The notes under the pieces are model-generated. The model saw nothing but the letters and a program-made list of their open reading frames with translations, searched no databases and was not told the DNA's origin. Shown here one piece after another: positions 21,882-35,183 of a stretch of DNA of 64,000 nt. Made by a program: the position numbers and the translations under genes. Positions within the stretch are counted from its first letter, which is position 1. The number at the start of each line of letters is the position of its first letter. This stretch comes from Cryptomeria japonica (taxonomy: Eukaryota > Streptophyta > Pinopsida > Cupressales > Cupressaceae): NCBI RefSeq assembly GCF_030272615.1, contig NC_081412.1:541464335-541528334 (forward strand). Reading direction: 5' to 3'.

Positions 21882-23686
21882 TGGTGCAAGAGCACCTAGT
21901 GAAGCTAATGGAGCACTTCATCAAATTTTGGCTTGAAATGGTCTATGCTGGTCACAATTGAATAATGGATTTTTTTGTATGTCACAAGGGTTTTTTTAGT
22001 GTGTTTAAGTGTCCTTTGTGTCTTAGTTTTGTTGTTTGTTGAGTTTTTGGTCTATTTTTTACCTTCTATGCTTTCTAAGCCTAGAATGGGAAAAATGTGG
22101 AAATATGGTCAAAAATCCTTATAAAGCCTTAATAGGAATTGAAATATGTTTGTATGGTTATAGAAAACTATTTCACATGGTGGAGTCAGGTCTATTTGGC
22201 TCATGAGTCAAAAATGCTTATTATACCAAAAATTGTCAATGTTGTCAAGCAACATTTTGACAATATTTGGAAAATTTGTAAAAACAATGCAAAAGGTGGT
22301 TATTTGTCCTTAATTGGGAATGATTTAGATTTTGAGTGACTATTTAAAGACTCTCACAATTTTTTATCAGGTTGGCATTTGAAGAAAAGAAGATTTCAAT
22401 ACAAAAACTCAAGATTTTGTCATTTTTCTCACACTTTTTGCTCCAAATGGTATAGCAGTTCGTACTTCCTGAGCATTTGGCCATAATTTTTTCATTTGGG
22501 AAGTTGTGATATGTTTTTTTAAATCTCTTTCACTTGGGTTTGTGTGCTGGTGTGAATTTTTGGCATTGTAGCAAAATTATTTTGTTTTACCCTATTCTCG
22601 GTTGAGTAAGGGTTTGACTTCAATAATGCAAGCAACTTGATTTTCTTTGGCTCTTTCTCCATGGCCTCTGAAATTAAATTTTTTGTACATATATTTCTTG
22701 TACATACAATTTTTTTTTAATTGGCAATGGCAAAGAAAGTGGTTTTTGTTGCTAACTATAGCCCGGCTAATGAACTTTCATGGCGAAAACAAAGTTGCTC
22801 TACAAACCCTCACCAAGTGAACCTTATTTTGGTTTCCCAAGGTGGAATGAAGTTTTATCAAAGCTTTTAAGCCATATTTAAAATTTTTCCAGTGAATAAT
22901 TAGTTGAGAAATCCATTTTGAGTAGCCAAAGTATTGAAATACAGTGATTTTGAGCACTTTTTCTCTTGAAATTTGGTTCCACATCAAGTGTTTGTATTTA
23001 TGCTTGCAGGGAAGGAATTTGGAAGGATTCATAATTATGGTATAGACCTTCTCAAAATATTTGGTCATCTGAAGAAGAGTTTGGAATGATGATAAGGTGT
23101 TTGAAGAATTTAAACCCTTGAAAACCCTTATTTTTAGACACATTTATAGGACAACAATTGTACGCCCGTGTCAGACCTCCTCATAGAAATGTTTTGAAAG
23201 ATCTCCATAAAGGGTATCCATAAATTAAATTTTTTAATGAGGTTTTTTGGGAGTTTTTGAAGTTATAAGCATTTTAGCAGTTTCAGAGGGCTAATTGGGG
23301 CTCTTTTCTTGTAGCCCTGTTTTGAGCTTTTCCTCAAATCGGGTAAGAAGACAAATTGAAAGACCATTAAACCAAGTTGAATTAATCCTAAGAGGATGTT
23401 AGAAAATTTCATATACCTCCTACAACTCTTGGTGAGTGATCTTGGTGTTTGGAGCTAAGAAGCAAAGTTACACCTTTGTGAGTCTTGAGAGCAAGTGTGA
23501 ATGAAAATAAGAACTAAAATGGTAGGAAGATCTCAGGGTTGGTATGAAGCATAGAGAAGGAAAGAAATCAAAGAAATAGTACCTAACCAAGTGGAAAAAC
23601 CTTTAACAATTACCTTTTAGGGAACTTGCAAGCCAAATTGATTACAAACACACAATTTGAGCCAATTTTTGAGTATATCCCTATCA
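21882..23686 (+). repeat. Element G 5' LTR
   Basis: The 1805-bp LTR begins TGGTGCAAGAGCACC, an imperfect palindrome, and ends ATCCCTATCA. The PBS lies three bases downstream. Confidence 0.9.
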
Positions 23687-23689
23687 TAG

Positions 23690-23701
23690 TGGTATCAGAG
23701 C
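23690..23701 (+). promoter_or_regulatory. tRNA-iMet primer-binding site (element G)
   Basis: TGGTATCAGAGC lies three bases past the 5' LTR. This is the usual plant initiator-tRNA PBS. Confidence 0.9.
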
Positions 23702-23753
23702 AAGAAGGAAGTCTTGGGTATAAGTGAGTAGTTTCAAGATAGTGACCAATTAT

Positions 23754-24133
23754 GAGTTATCCAAAAAGGTAGAAGAGTAAGAAGAGGAAAATAGAGCACT
23801 AAGGGAGAGATTGGAGCAACTAGAGATAAAACTAGTTTCAGTAGAGGTCAGGACTAGAGAAGTGAGTGATAAGGTGGAAGATAAGGGCAAAATGGTAGCA
23901 ATAGAAGATGAGATCCCAATACCTAGCCTTGTTCTTGAACAAGAACCTTTCTTGAAGGCTTTGAAAGAATTGAATGGAAAAACCTTAGAAGGTGTAGCCC
24001 TTTTTAGTGGCAAGATGGATCCAGCTTCAATCATGGAGTGGATTGAAGGCCTAGAGAATCACTTTGAATGTGATGGGGTGACAGAGGCCCAGAAGGTGGA
24101 GGTAGCTAAGTCTAGGTTGAGAGGGGCTGCCTT
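23754..24133 (+). pseudogene. Element G gag, N-terminal part
   Basis: The open frame carries a short coiled coil (one stop near 23778) and then the start of a retrotransposon gag domain (FSGKMDPASIMEWIEGLENH). It is cut at 24133 by element A. The frame resumes at 32167 with ALTWWK, the classic next block of the gag domain, which confirms that the two pieces belong together. Confidence 0.85.
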
Positions 24134-25335
24134 TGTTAGGACCAATATGAAAAGCTAATGTACTGAGAGGGGAGGGGTGAATCAGTACTTCAAATCTTTT
24201 CTTGAACAATAACTTTACTGTTAAGCATAAATCAAAAACTATTGTAACATAATATAATGCTAAACTAAATAAATAGAAATCATACATGATTCAATCCATA
24301 ACACATTTATTTTGGTTACACAGAAACTCTTGGTTAGAGAGAAAAATTGCGGTGGGGATGGCACCCACAACTTCACTACTGCAATAATAAAGGTTGCTCG
24401 GTTAGAGCTACATGTTTAGCTATTTCTGATAGCTTGCCCTATTAGGAGTATCAAGATCTTTAGATCTACCTTGCTAAAGGATTTTACAACACTTAACTAA
24501 ATGCTGCACCTGGTTAAAGGCTTTACAATTTATAGACTTTGTTAGAGTCTTTTACCCTGTTAAAGGTTTCTCTTACAACTCAAAATATTACAATAAAATC
24601 TTTACAAATATCTGCAACTTTACTTCTGAAATGTTATAGCAGATTCTATGTGCTCAATATAATATTACCTTGCTCATAGCATACCTCGGTAATTGATAAA
24701 TCAACTCAGTAAACCCTAATGGTTACTCTGTCCCTTAATTGTTCTATGAAATCTTTCTCAGTGACCTCTGAATATTTCTGATAGTCATAACAGTCATAAC
24801 ACATTATGCTTTGTCATGATATTGCTTTTCAACTTATCTATCACACATGTCTCATACTCTTTTTTTCATCTCTGGTCCTTAAATCATACTGCATATAAAT
24901 AGATCTCTTAGGATGGTGGTCTTGTTCATGCATCAATCTTACAAACAAGATTCATCGAATGAATAACTATACAAAATATTTAATTGGATAGATGACCTCA
25001 AGATCACACAAAATCTTTAAGTGCAATTTCCAATGTGATAACGGTTCCTTGTTCCTCGATCTTGTAACACATTTCCACACATGTGTCCAGGTTCAATGAA
25101 TCTGGTAACACGTTTTCACTTGGTGTGTGTTCACTCGGTATATCATTTTTGGTACTCGGTAGACATAGAGTGTTACTTGGTACACAGCTTGGTGTATACT
25201 AGACTCTGTGACTTCTATCTTCTATAACCAAGTGCTTTAGTGCTTACCGACTGAATGTTCCAGTAGTATTAACCAACTAGAGTATATAGGATGACTTTGG
25301 ATATAAAACTAATGACAACTTAGTAAATGGTAACA
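24134..25335 (-). repeat. Element A 3' LTR
   Basis: The 1202-bp LTR starts TGTTAGGACC and ends GGTAACA on the plus strand. It has a perfect 7-bp stem (GTACTGA 24160-24166, TCAGTAC 24182-24188) around a G-rich loop. Confidence 0.9.
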
Positions 25336-25691
25336 ATCTCCCCTTTTGACATTAGTTTTGAAATGTTTGACAAAACTCCTTTCAAAGTCATAACTCAAAA
25401 TCTATATACTTACAAAATTTGACTAAACTGACAATATATACAATAGTCAATAAATAGTATACTCAGATATACTCCCCTTATCAATATACTGTACATAATT
25501 CTCATTTTGTATGCTTGATGATCAATGTTATGTGTTTACTACACTTGTTCTTTGCTCTTTGATCACTACTTGGTGTTTACTGCTCCCCTGTCAAATTCAA
25601 CTATGCATTTGGATACTTTGTTCTACTTGGTATACTCCCCCTGTATACTACACTCCCCCTTTGATACTTTGATACTATACTCCCCCTTTTT
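25336..25691 (-). promoter_or_regulatory. Multiple polypurine tract array of element A
   Basis: On the minus strand AAAAGGGGAGAT abuts the LTR (25336-25347). Further purine runs lie near 25471, 25581, 25631, 25651 and 25677. This matches the clustered tracts of D and B. Confidence 0.75.
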
Positions 25692-25705
25692 GACAAACAT
25701 CAAAA

Positions 25706-28700
25706 CTAGTTACCATTTGGTGGAGGCAACTGGTCAAAAATGGATTTATACTTTGTCCTTGCATTGGTGAGAGCGGTAGAGAGGGCATCCTTGACACTAT
25801 CCATGAGTGAATTCTGAGTTGTAATGTCAGCTAGGAGGGAGATCAGACCATCTAGTGTTCTTCCCTCTGGTTGAGTGGATAAATGAGTGGCTCCGTTGAT
25901 CTGCTCTTGAACAGATGAAATATGAGGAATGAATAACGTCTGAAGAGTCATTATATCCATCCTAATCTTGTACTCTTCATTGCGAAGTTCCAACTATTGA
26001 GCCATAAGAGGTTGCAATTTGGTGTAGAAATTCTGAATAGAATTTGGCTCAGTAGTTAATGTATTGGAGAGATTGGCAATCTCTTGTTCAATGACTTTGG
26101 TTTTATTTTTGATATCCTTAATGAATAAAGAGAATGTATAGAGCTTTTGAAACACATAAAGAATATGCTTGAGTTGAGGGGACAACTCAGCAATAAATTT
26201 GACTAGTTTGACTTTACCAATAGCAATCACTTTCTGTACCTCTTCAATCTTTTTTGTAGTGAGCTCTTTGTCCTTCAATTTTCTAAGGTATTCAAATGCG
26301 TCTACTCCTGATGCTTCTAATTGAGTGAGGAGTTCATCTAGTTGCATATGGATGGCAGCATCTTTATTCACGATAGCTTCAGGTAGCATGTCTAACAATA
26401 ATGCCTTAACCTTCTAAAGTACATGGTTCTTTTTCTAAATAGCCATCTGTCTTTCCTATTCAGCTTTGACTTTACATAGCTCTCTGAATTAAATGAGTGT
26501 TTGCCCTTTCAGTTTAGAAATATCAACATTTGGCAACACAATGGGCTTAGACAGATCTATCTTGAAACTATGTTTCTTCATTTTCCTGTCTTTAGATGAT
26601 GAGGCTTTCATCGGTTGAACTAGTACAATGGCTTTGGAGGCTTCATCATCCTCGGTAGGTTTCTCGATAGAGGCAACACTTTTGTCAGTTCCTGTAGCCT
26701 CTGTTGTGTCCTTCGGTGCTTCTGTGCTTGGGGTCTCGGTGGCAATAGTTTCTGTGCTTGCAGGTGCTTGAGAAGTTTGTTCCCCAGTGGTCTGAGAAGT
26801 AGATTCTCCTTTGGTAGACTATTGACCCCTTTCCCTTGATTAGTATCCTTAGGATTCTCAGTTGGGACTTGTTGAGTGACTGGAGGATATGACTTGACTT
26901 GTTCCAAAACTAATTCACTAGATACCAGTTTGGCATAGGCATTACCTTCTATCATTTCTTGTCCCTGATCCTCGGAAGCCATGGCATCCTCATCTAATTG
27001 AATAGTTATAGTAGGATCTTGTTCAGTGATGTCAACTATTTCAACTTCACTTTGAGGTTCAGCATGAGGTTCATCATTCTTGAGTCGGAATATTTCTTGC
27101 CATTTTTTCTTAGTTTCATTCTCGAATTCAAGATAAAGACCATTCATCATTTTCAATGCTCTTTGCTTTACTTGAAAGTTTTTTTGTGAGGTCTTTAAAT
27201 GTTCTTTAATGTCATCTACTAACATGTCTGGAAAGAGATATACCAAAAATCTTTCTCTAACCTATTTCTTCGAGTCCGTAGCATATTGCCACCTAGTGTC
27301 AATATGTGAATACAATGTTTTAGGAAGGAAATCAGTCACTTCCAATGGGACTATTCAGAATTTAAGTAGTGTACATACTATTGCTTCTTCTATTTGCCTC
27401 TTTTCATCTTCATTTCTAGAATCATATTTCACATATCTAAAAGCTCCAAATCCACCATATTGTTTCAAGTTAGCACAAAAATTATCAACGCTATGTACAT
27501 CTTCCTTTTGACTCTTCACAATCTAAAATTTGCTTGCGTCTTCAGACTCTGTGTCACTTGACTCTTTGCTCAAAATGAGTCTCCGAGGCATTTTCTTATA
27601 AGTCCTTGTGACCTTAGGCATTGCAACATTTTTTTGCTTCTTACTCAGTGACACTGAAGATGATCTAGTATTAGGTCACTTTGCTGGAGGAGTCGGTGAT
27701 ACTTGTGATGAGTCCTGTTTCTTCCCTTTCAAAATTTTTCCTTTTGGCAACTCGGTGCTCAAAGTAAGAGTAGCTTCATGAGCTTCAGATTCTTCCTCAA
27801 TTGCAAGCAGTTTACTCTTGATAGGAGTGGAGGAAGAACCTTCTCCAAATTTCTCATTTAACACTTTAATCATTTTAGTTGCTTTCCTTGTAGCCTTAGG
27901 TACTACAATGCTCATCTTAACTTTTTCTTTAACCTCTTCATAGGTTTCGTACCTCATTTCTGTAGCATGCCTTGGAAGTGCAAGAAAGGCATCTATTTGC
28001 TATTGTGAAATGTCAAAATCAATCTCATAACCCATAGGTGGCAAAGATTGAGTTCTCGTTTCCACCGCATTGACATAGTAGTAGTCGGTGTCTACTTCAA
28101 AGCATATATCATCCTTGTATTTCTTCACTAACTTGGGTGGAATCCTATACCTGTTATGCATCTTTTCTTGAAACTTACTAAAATAATCATCCATAATTTC
28201 ATTGAAGTTATCACCTAGCTGTTTGATGAAGTCATTGATTTGATGGGTGATTGGTTGGTGTAGCTCCCAAACTACATTACCGATAGATGGAAAGAATTTC
28301 TGAAAATAGAAAAACATGCATACCAAGAGTGATCCAAACTTCAGTGTGTTAGTCGAGTTGTGTTTATATTTTCAAACAAATTATTCAACAACACTTCACA
28401 AAGATCAATCTTCATTCCCTTCTTCGCAATTTTATATGCTAAATCAACAGCTGCACATGGTACATTGTTTTCCCTTGCCAATGGAAAGAAACAATAACCT
28501 ATTACTCTAATGGAAAACTTCAGCTCCGCATCTATGACATTATTCAGTTTTAGACCTTTGCAATCAGATTCAACTCCGGTTAAAGTGATCAATTCCTTTT
28601 GTGAAATCATTTTCTGAGCTTGGGCATGATCATAAATAGGGTATCTCGTTATCAAGTGAATGATTTCCTTGGTGATTTTGAATGGTTGCTCCTCTAACCA

Positions 28701-29054
28701 AATGAAGTTATCATGAACTCTGCTCAGAACAAACTTGACCCATTGGGGTTTGAAGACACGGGGATAGGTTAGGGCTTTGGTCAATCCCTTGACTTTAATG
28801 TGTTCAAACTTTTTATCTAGTTTTCCATCGGTACACAATTCATCATATGTGTCCTTGATCTCAACATGACCTAGTTCCACAACACAACATTTGGTGAAAA
28901 ATCTAATATCCTCAACCAGCAAAACCCTATTCGGAATGAGTGAAAATGTCATTTTATCATCCGGTTTAGAAGCTACTTTGGGAGGTAGGGAATATTTCAA
29001 TGAGGGCTTCTCAATGGTTTCAACAACAGTGGGTTTCTGAATCTTTGGAGCCAT
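25706..29054 (-). pseudogene. Element A ORF2 (novel non-pol ORF, about 1116 codons)
   Basis: The start is ATG 29054 (MAPKIQ). Two frameshifts (near 28340 and near 26600) and several stops must be bridged to reach the end at 25706. Conserved blocks in order: VKFVLSRVHDNFIWLEE, ITKEIIHLITRYP, LTG, a second block ending in a short hydrophobic MFFYFQKFFPSIG, KYKDDICFEV and MGYEID. A lysine-rich middle follows, then an acidic Gln/Pro-rich region (27246-26620) and a coiled-coil tail (26398-25706). B and D share this plan. There is no YxDD, DSG or DD35E signature anywhere. Function is unknown. Confidence 0.65.
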
Positions 29055-29577
29055 TACAAACTCAGAATATCTACTAATGAAAAAGGCTTAGGGTTTGAAA
29101 CTTAACCAACAAATGCTTTCACTTAGCAAATATAAAACAGATAATCACACTGATATTTCCCAGTTAGCTAGCTCTTAGAAATGCTTGAGATCGATGTGTA
29201 AATACCTTGAAATTCACTTGAGAGGTGTTTGATTGCCTTTGAATCGCTTAGCTCTGCTCTCTAAAAACTTGGTAAGTGTGAAATGACCATGCAAAGTGCT
29301 TTAAGTACACATTTTACCTTGTCGGGCTCCGTGCGGTTAGGTCAAAAAATATTAAATGCACTCGGTTCCACTAAACCAATTACCTTCCTTTTTGCCTTTT
29401 ACTGACTAGACAAGTCTCTTGCATTTACCGACTACTCTGGTGATCCAGAAAACTAGATAGAATTTCAAACTTGCTAATGCATCTTAGCTATGCATATTTT
29501 GGAATTAAGTACATGATAAAATAGGAACTGTTAAGATCTAACTTTGAGAGAATGCAGTCCCTTCATACCTTTACTGA

Positions 29578-30932
29578 TTAATTTGAAGTAGATGCACCTA
29601 ACTCGGTAGGTAAGGTGCTTTCTTCATTAGTTGATCCATTTTCCTTCTTTCTCCAAATCATTTGTAATTTTCTTCTTATTACCTCAGTATCTCCTCTGGG
29701 TTGATCTCTGCAATCTCTAGCCAAGTGTCCAACTTTGCGACAATAAAAACATGCCATACCAGGATTTCTCCATGATCTTTGGTTGTTCATTCCAAACCTT
29801 ATAAAGCAATTGGCACTTATATGTCCATATCTTCCACATCATTCACACCATATCCTTGTATTGTAATCCCATGGTACTGCAGTATATCGTCGGTTGGGAT
29901 CTATGTGAGTTCGGTAGCTTCCAATATTTGCTCGGTGTGTAGACCACATATAGTTCTTCTGCTTAAACCAACACTTCTCGGTACTATGTCCATATCTATT
30001 ACAGTTTTTGCAAAACCCTTTGAATTTTGCCTTTTGATAATTGCTAACAGACTTTGTCCTACATTGATTAGACGTTGACCATATTTATTGCACTTGTTAT
30101 AATAACCATTAGACCTAATGACATTCGGTTGCTTACCTTTTCTGATTTGGCACATGTTGGCAGTATGACCTTGATTTCCATAGTAGTTGTAAATAAGTTT
30201 CTTTCCTTTGATGTTCTTCTTTTTTCCAGCTTGCTTTGATGATTCTCCTCTCTCGGTGATGAAGATTCTTTTCTCGGTAGAGTTCTTTCTGTTGTAATCG
30301 AGTCCTGCATCTTTGTTGGGTCTTCTTATATTCAGTTGCTCATCCAACATCCCTGATGCTTCATAACTTTTCATTAGTGATTCTTTGGCTTTCTTCTCTA
30401 CTTCAAGTTCATCAGTCAATCTTGATAATTCAAGTTTCAATGCTTGATTCTCACTATCCTTCAGATTTGCTTCATGATGTGCATAAACCAATTGATCAAA
30501 CATATTGTGTTGAATTCCAGCCATCCTTGTGATTTCATCATTCTTTTCAATCACTAATACTTCAAGTTGATGTTTTTCTCTTTCTGTATCTCTTATCTTA
30601 TCCTCAGTTGTTCTCAATGCATCTAGATTTTCAGTCATCTATGTGCTAAAATGCTTATGTTCTCTTTTCATTGTTTTTAGCTATTCAATTAGTGCTTTGT
30701 TATTTTCTTTCAATTCTCCAATCATCTCTTTAGTCTCTTCAGATATATTGTTCTCAGATGATGTCTCAATTTGTTCCACCAGCTCTTGTGAGTCCTGTAG
30801 ATCATCAGACAACCTTCTTCTAACTTTCAATGATTTTTGCATTTATCTTTGCATGTTTGCAATCACTTGATTAGCATGATCCAACTCTTCTTGTAGATAC
30901 ACAATTCTCCAAGATTGTTTATAGCCTTCCAT
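29578..30932 (-). pseudogene. Element A gag with five zinc knuckles
   Basis: The proposed start is ATG 30932 (MEGYKQSW), shortly after the PBS. About 230 residues of coiled coil come first. Counting across one frameshift (near 30060) and one stop, five CCHC-type motifs can be seen. The first is degenerate (GNQGHTANMC, with leading cysteines changed to tyrosine and asparagine). The second is CNKYGQR, broken by the shift. The third is CKNCNRYGHSTEKC. The fourth has a stop between its first two cysteines and continues CGRYGHISANC. The fifth is CFYCRKVGHLARDC. Copia gags usually carry one or two knuckles, so five is high. Confidence 0.65.
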
Positions 30933-30980
30933 TGATAAGATCTTTTTCTTTAGGCTATTAAACCCTTTTCCAAAATTGAA

Positions 30981-30992
30981 GCTCTGATACCA
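30981..30992 (-). promoter_or_regulatory. tRNA-iMet primer-binding site (element A)
   Basis: TGGTATCAGAGC on the minus strand, two bases from the 5' LTR. Confidence 0.9.
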
Positions 30993-30994
30993 AT

Positions 30995-32161
30995 TGTTAG
31001 GCCCAATATGGAAAGCTAATGTACTAAGCAGGGAGGGGTGAATCAGTACTTCAAATCTTTTCTTGAATAATAACTTTACTGTTAAGCATAAACCAAAAAC
31101 TATTGTAACATAATATAATGCTAAAATAAATAAATAACAATCATACATGATGCACTCCATAACACATATATTTTAGTTATGCAGAAACTCTTGGTTAGAG
31201 AGAAAACTGTGGTGGGGATGGCACCCACAACTTCACTACTGCAATAATAAAGGTTGTTCAATTAGAGCTACATGTTTAGCTATTTCTGATAACTTACCCT
31301 GTTAGGAGTATCAAGATCTTTAGATCTACCTTGCTAAAGGATTTTACAACACTTAAACTAAATGCTGCACCTGGTTAAAGGCTTTACAATTTATAGACTT
31401 TGTTAGAGTCTTTTACCCTATTAAAGGTTTCTCTTACAACTCAAAATATTACAATAAAATCTTTACAAATATCTGCAACTTTACATCTGAAATGTTATAG
31501 CAGATTCTATGTGCTCAATATAATATTACCTTGCTCATAGCATACCTCGGTAATTGATAAATCAACTCAGTAAACCCTTATGTTTACTCTGTCCCTTAAC
31601 TGTTCTCTGAAATCTTTCTTAGTGACCTCTGAATATTTCTGACAGTCATAACACATTGTGCTTTCTCATGATATTTCTTTTCAACTTATCTATCAGACAT
31701 GTCTCATACTCTTTTTTTCTTCCGTGATCCTTAAATCATTCTGCATATAAATAGATCTCTTAGGACGGTGATCTTGTTCATGCATTGATCTTACAAACAA
31801 GATTCATCAAATGAATAGCTATATAAAATATTTAATTGGATAGATGACCTCAAGATCATACAAAATCTTTAAGTGCAATTTCCAATGTGATAATAGTTCC
31901 TTGTTCCTTGATCTTGTAACACGTTTCCACACATGTGTCCAAGTTCAATGAATCTGGTAACACTTTTTCACTCAGTGTGTGTTCACTCGGTATATCATTT
32001 TTGCTGCTCGATAGACATAGAGTGTTACTCGGTACATAGCTTAGTGTATACTAGACTCTGTGACTTCTATCTTCTGTAACCGACTGCTTTAGTTCTTATC
32101 GACTAGAGTATATAGGATGACTTTGGATATAAAACTAATGACAACTTAGTAAATAGTAACA
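30995..32161 (-). repeat. Element A 5' LTR
   Basis: The 1167-bp LTR starts TGTTAGGCCC and ends AGTAACA on the plus strand. The stem near the PBS has one mismatch here (GTACTAA 31021-31027, TCAGTAC 31043-31049). Confidence 0.9.
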
Positions 32162-33246
32162 GCCTTAACATGGTGGAAGTTCATTCAAGTTGAGAGAGAA
32201 AAAGAGGGGAAACAACCTATAGCAACCTGGAAAGGAATGGTGTCTAAGGTCAAGGAAATTTACATCCCAGATGATTATGAAATCTAACTACATAAGAAGA
32301 GCAGAATTTGAGGCAAAGGGAGTTATATGTGAGTAGTTATACATAGGAGTTTCAATTACAATGTTTGAGTTCAAATGTTGTGGAAGATGAGAAAATAAAA
32401 GTTGCAAGATATGTCAATGGCTTGAGATGGAATATACAAGAAGAGTTGAGTTTGGTGTGTCCCAATATAGTGCATAAGTTCTACCAACTAGCACTCAAAG
32501 TGGAAGAGAAAAGTAGGAAGAAGCAAGAACAAAGCACCATAGGCAGAGGTAGGGGAAGAGATGGTAGAGGCCATAGAGGTAATTTTGGTGGAAGAGGAGT
32601 TGATCAAAGGTCCCAAGGGGAGTCCAAACTTATAGAGAAAAGTGGGGATTTTAATAGCAAGAGTGGCTATAGAGGAAGGGGATCTAGCGACCCAGGTAGA
32701 GGTAGATCTAGTGGACCGGGAAGAGGGTCCTACTTCTCCACCATGAAGTGTTACAATTGCCAGAAGTTGGGTCATCTCACCTATAGATACCCTAATAAAT
32801 CTTCTTCATCTCAAGGAGGTGAAAGAAGAGTGACATATGTGCAAGAAGATGTAGCAAGTGGTAAGACACAAGAAGTGAGCTTAGCTTCAGAAGATGGGGA
32901 AAGTTTAATGATGAGAAGAGTCTTGATTAAGGATCCAAACAAAGAGGAACCAACTCAAAGAAGATCTTTATTTAGAATCAAGTGCAAGATCATGGGTAAG
33001 GTTTGTAGAGTGGTGATAGATTCAGGTTCTACAGACAATATTGTGTTAGAGGAAGCAGCAAATAAACTTAAGTTGGAGAGATTTCCACATAGTAGTCCAT
33101 ATAAGGTCACTTGCCTCAACAAGGAGCAACATGTGGTGGTGAATGAACAAGCTTGGGTTGCGTTCACAATAGGGGGTTATAAGGATAAAAAAATTTGTGA
33201 TATACTCCCAATGGATGCTTGCCACCTACTTCTCGGTAGGCCATGA
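32162..33246 (+). pseudogene. Element G gag C-terminus and aspartic protease
   Basis: After element A the gag domain resumes (ALTWWKFIQVE). One stop (32284-32286) and a frameshift follow, then a clean frame from 32365. This holds a Gly/Arg-rich linker and a single zinc knuckle, CYNCQKLGHLTYRY, whose last cysteine is tyrosine. The retropepsin active site VIDSGSTDN is intact (Asp codon 33019-33021), and the closing block CHLLLGRP is typical of chromoviruses. The stop at 33244-33246 replaces the expected Trp codon after GRP (TGG to TGA). Confidence 0.85.
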
Positions 33247-34411
33247 CAATTTGATCGAAAAGCCATTCATAATGGTGAGAAGAACTCTTATTCTTTTCAA
33301 AAAGATGGAGTCACATATAAAATGATGAAGGAGAGGGCAGAAAGTCCAAACACCCAAATGCCTTGTTGGTAAGTGAAAAAGAGTTCATAACTACTCTTGA
33401 AGAGGGTGAAGGTGTGGGGTTTTCTCTCATAGTGAAACCAAAGGAAAAAAGGAAAGAAAAGAAGGTTCAAATACCTCATGAAGTGCAGCAAATACTAGAC
33501 AACTTTAAACAAATCATAAGTGATGGAGCACCGACAACCCTACCACCTACTAGAGTCCTAAGCCATCAAATTAACTTCATTCTTGGAGCCTCATTACCCA
33601 ACAAAGAACCCTACAAGATGACCCCAAAATAGAATAAAGAAGTGGCGAGACAAATACAAAAGTTGTTAGATCAAGGTTTAATGAGGAAGAGCATAAGTCC
33701 TTGTGTCATACCTACAGTGTTAGCACCAAAGAAAGGAGGAACATGGAGGTTATGCACAGATTCAAGAGCCATTAAAAGAATCACTATCAGATATAGATTC
33801 CCTATCCGAAGGATTGAAGATTTGATGGATGGCTTGGGAGGTACAAAATATTCCACAAAGATTGATCTCAAGAGTGGTTACCACTAGATCAGGATAAAGG
33901 AAGGTGATGAGTCGAAAATAGCCTTCAAAACTAATGAAAGACTTATGAGTGGCTTGTTATGCCATTTGGTCCCATTAATGCTCCTAGTACATTCATGAGA
34001 CTCATGAATGAATTGCTTAAGGATTTTATTTGTAAAGTTATTGTTGTATACTTAGATGATATCTTGATTTTCAGTAGAACTAAAGATGAGCATCTAAAGC
34101 ATCTTAAATTTGTATCGCAACAATTGTATGATGAGCAACTAACAATAAACTTGTAGAAGTGTGAGTTTATGAAGCAGGAACTAGTCTATCTTGGTTTTGT
34201 AGTTTTAGGTGCAGACTTGAAAATGGACACATCAAAGGTGGAAGCCATCACAAATTGGCCAACTCCAAAAACAGCAAGTGAAGTGCGAAGTTTTCATGGT
34301 TTGGCATAGTTCTATAGGAAGTTTATTAGGGGATTCAGTGAGATTTGTGCACCTATTCTAGATACTATTAAAGGTCGAGTCAAGAAAAAGTTTCAGTGGA
34401 CCAAAGAAGCT
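33247..34411 (+). pseudogene. Element G reverse transcriptase
   Basis: The Ty3/gypsy reverse transcriptase is spread over two frames. Visible blocks are the entry motif NKEPYKMTP, the LVPKKGG-like block LAPKKGGTWR, the first catalytic Asp in [21 protein letters not shown], and YLDDILIF with both catalytic Asps (about 34049-34060). Stops interrupt at about 33630, 33885 and 34154, and a frameshift lies near 33945. The domain continues to the connection region (QWTKEA) and is then cut by element B at 34412-34416. It would copy the genomic RNA into DNA if intact. Confidence 0.9.
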
Positions 34412-34416
34412 AATAA

Positions 34417-35183
34417 TTTTTGGATTTCCAAAGATAATGAGAGGGGGGTGAATTAGTATCTTGCCTATTAATGGATTTTCTTAACTTATTAAATGAATTG
34501 CATCTCAAAACAGTATATCGGTAAACAAGAATTAATGCAGTAAATAAGAACAACAACCACAACATAGAAAGCACACCATAACACAATATTTTTAGAGGAA
34601 ACCTTGTGTGGGAAAAAGGTGGGATTTGTGACCCACAATATTTGCTTGCTGGCCAATAAGTGAATATTATTGTTACAATAGGGGCCTGCACATGCAGGAT
34701 GGCCAACTGCCTAAAGATCACTTCTTAAATACAAAAGAGAAGTCTCAATAACTTACAAAAGTGGATTATATAAATACAATGTCAAGTACTACTTTGGATC
34801 AGCATCTACTATGCCAGGTTAAGTACCTATTTAAGCTTTGCAATAATCATAAACCTTACTTTACAATCTGCCTAAATATTTGCACATGATATCCATCTTC
34901 ATATATTCTTACAAATGTTCTCTAAGATATCATACTTATATATGAGCCTTATTACAATATACCTTGTCAGCTTACAAAAGGATATTAAAATTAATTACAA
35001 AATACAATAAACAAAATCTTGTCAGCCAGGGTGCCGGTAATCAATCTTTTCGGTGCCGGTGAACTGTATGCTGATGTAGAGTCTATCGATGCCGATGCCA
35101 GTGTCATATGATTGTAAGGTTGCCATGAATGAAAATACCTTCAATCACCTACAATTTCTCATTGGAGTGTGCATTTTCCAACA
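34417..35183 (-). repeat. Element B 3' LTR
   Basis: The 767-bp LTR has a decayed left terminus: TTTTTGGATT where the other copy reads TGTTAGGATT. It ends TTTCCAACA. The PBS-side stem is degraded in this copy. Confidence 0.85.

Larger units (their letters stand above)
24134..32161 (-). mobile_element. Element A: Sirevirus-like non-autonomous LTR retrotransposon
   Basis: The 8028-bp element is inserted in the gag of G with the target duplication GCCTT (24129-24133 and 32162-32166). On the minus strand the order is 5' LTR 32161-30995, PBS 30992-30981, gag 30932-29578, ORF2 29054-25706, polypurine tracts 25691-25336, 3' LTR 25335-24134. There is no pol. The organisation is identical to B and to D once C is removed. 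The LTRs differ at about 15 of the first 186 positions. Confidence 0.9.

Noticed and set aside
22139-22339. Small ORFs within the G LTRs (also 22778-23143 and 44045-44410)
   Set aside because: They are in LTR sequence, have no recognisable motif, and are not intact in the same frame in both LTRs in a way that suggests selection.
23690-23701. tRNA genes at the PBS sites
   Set aside because: Only the complement of the tRNA 3' end is present; no cloverleaf surrounds it.
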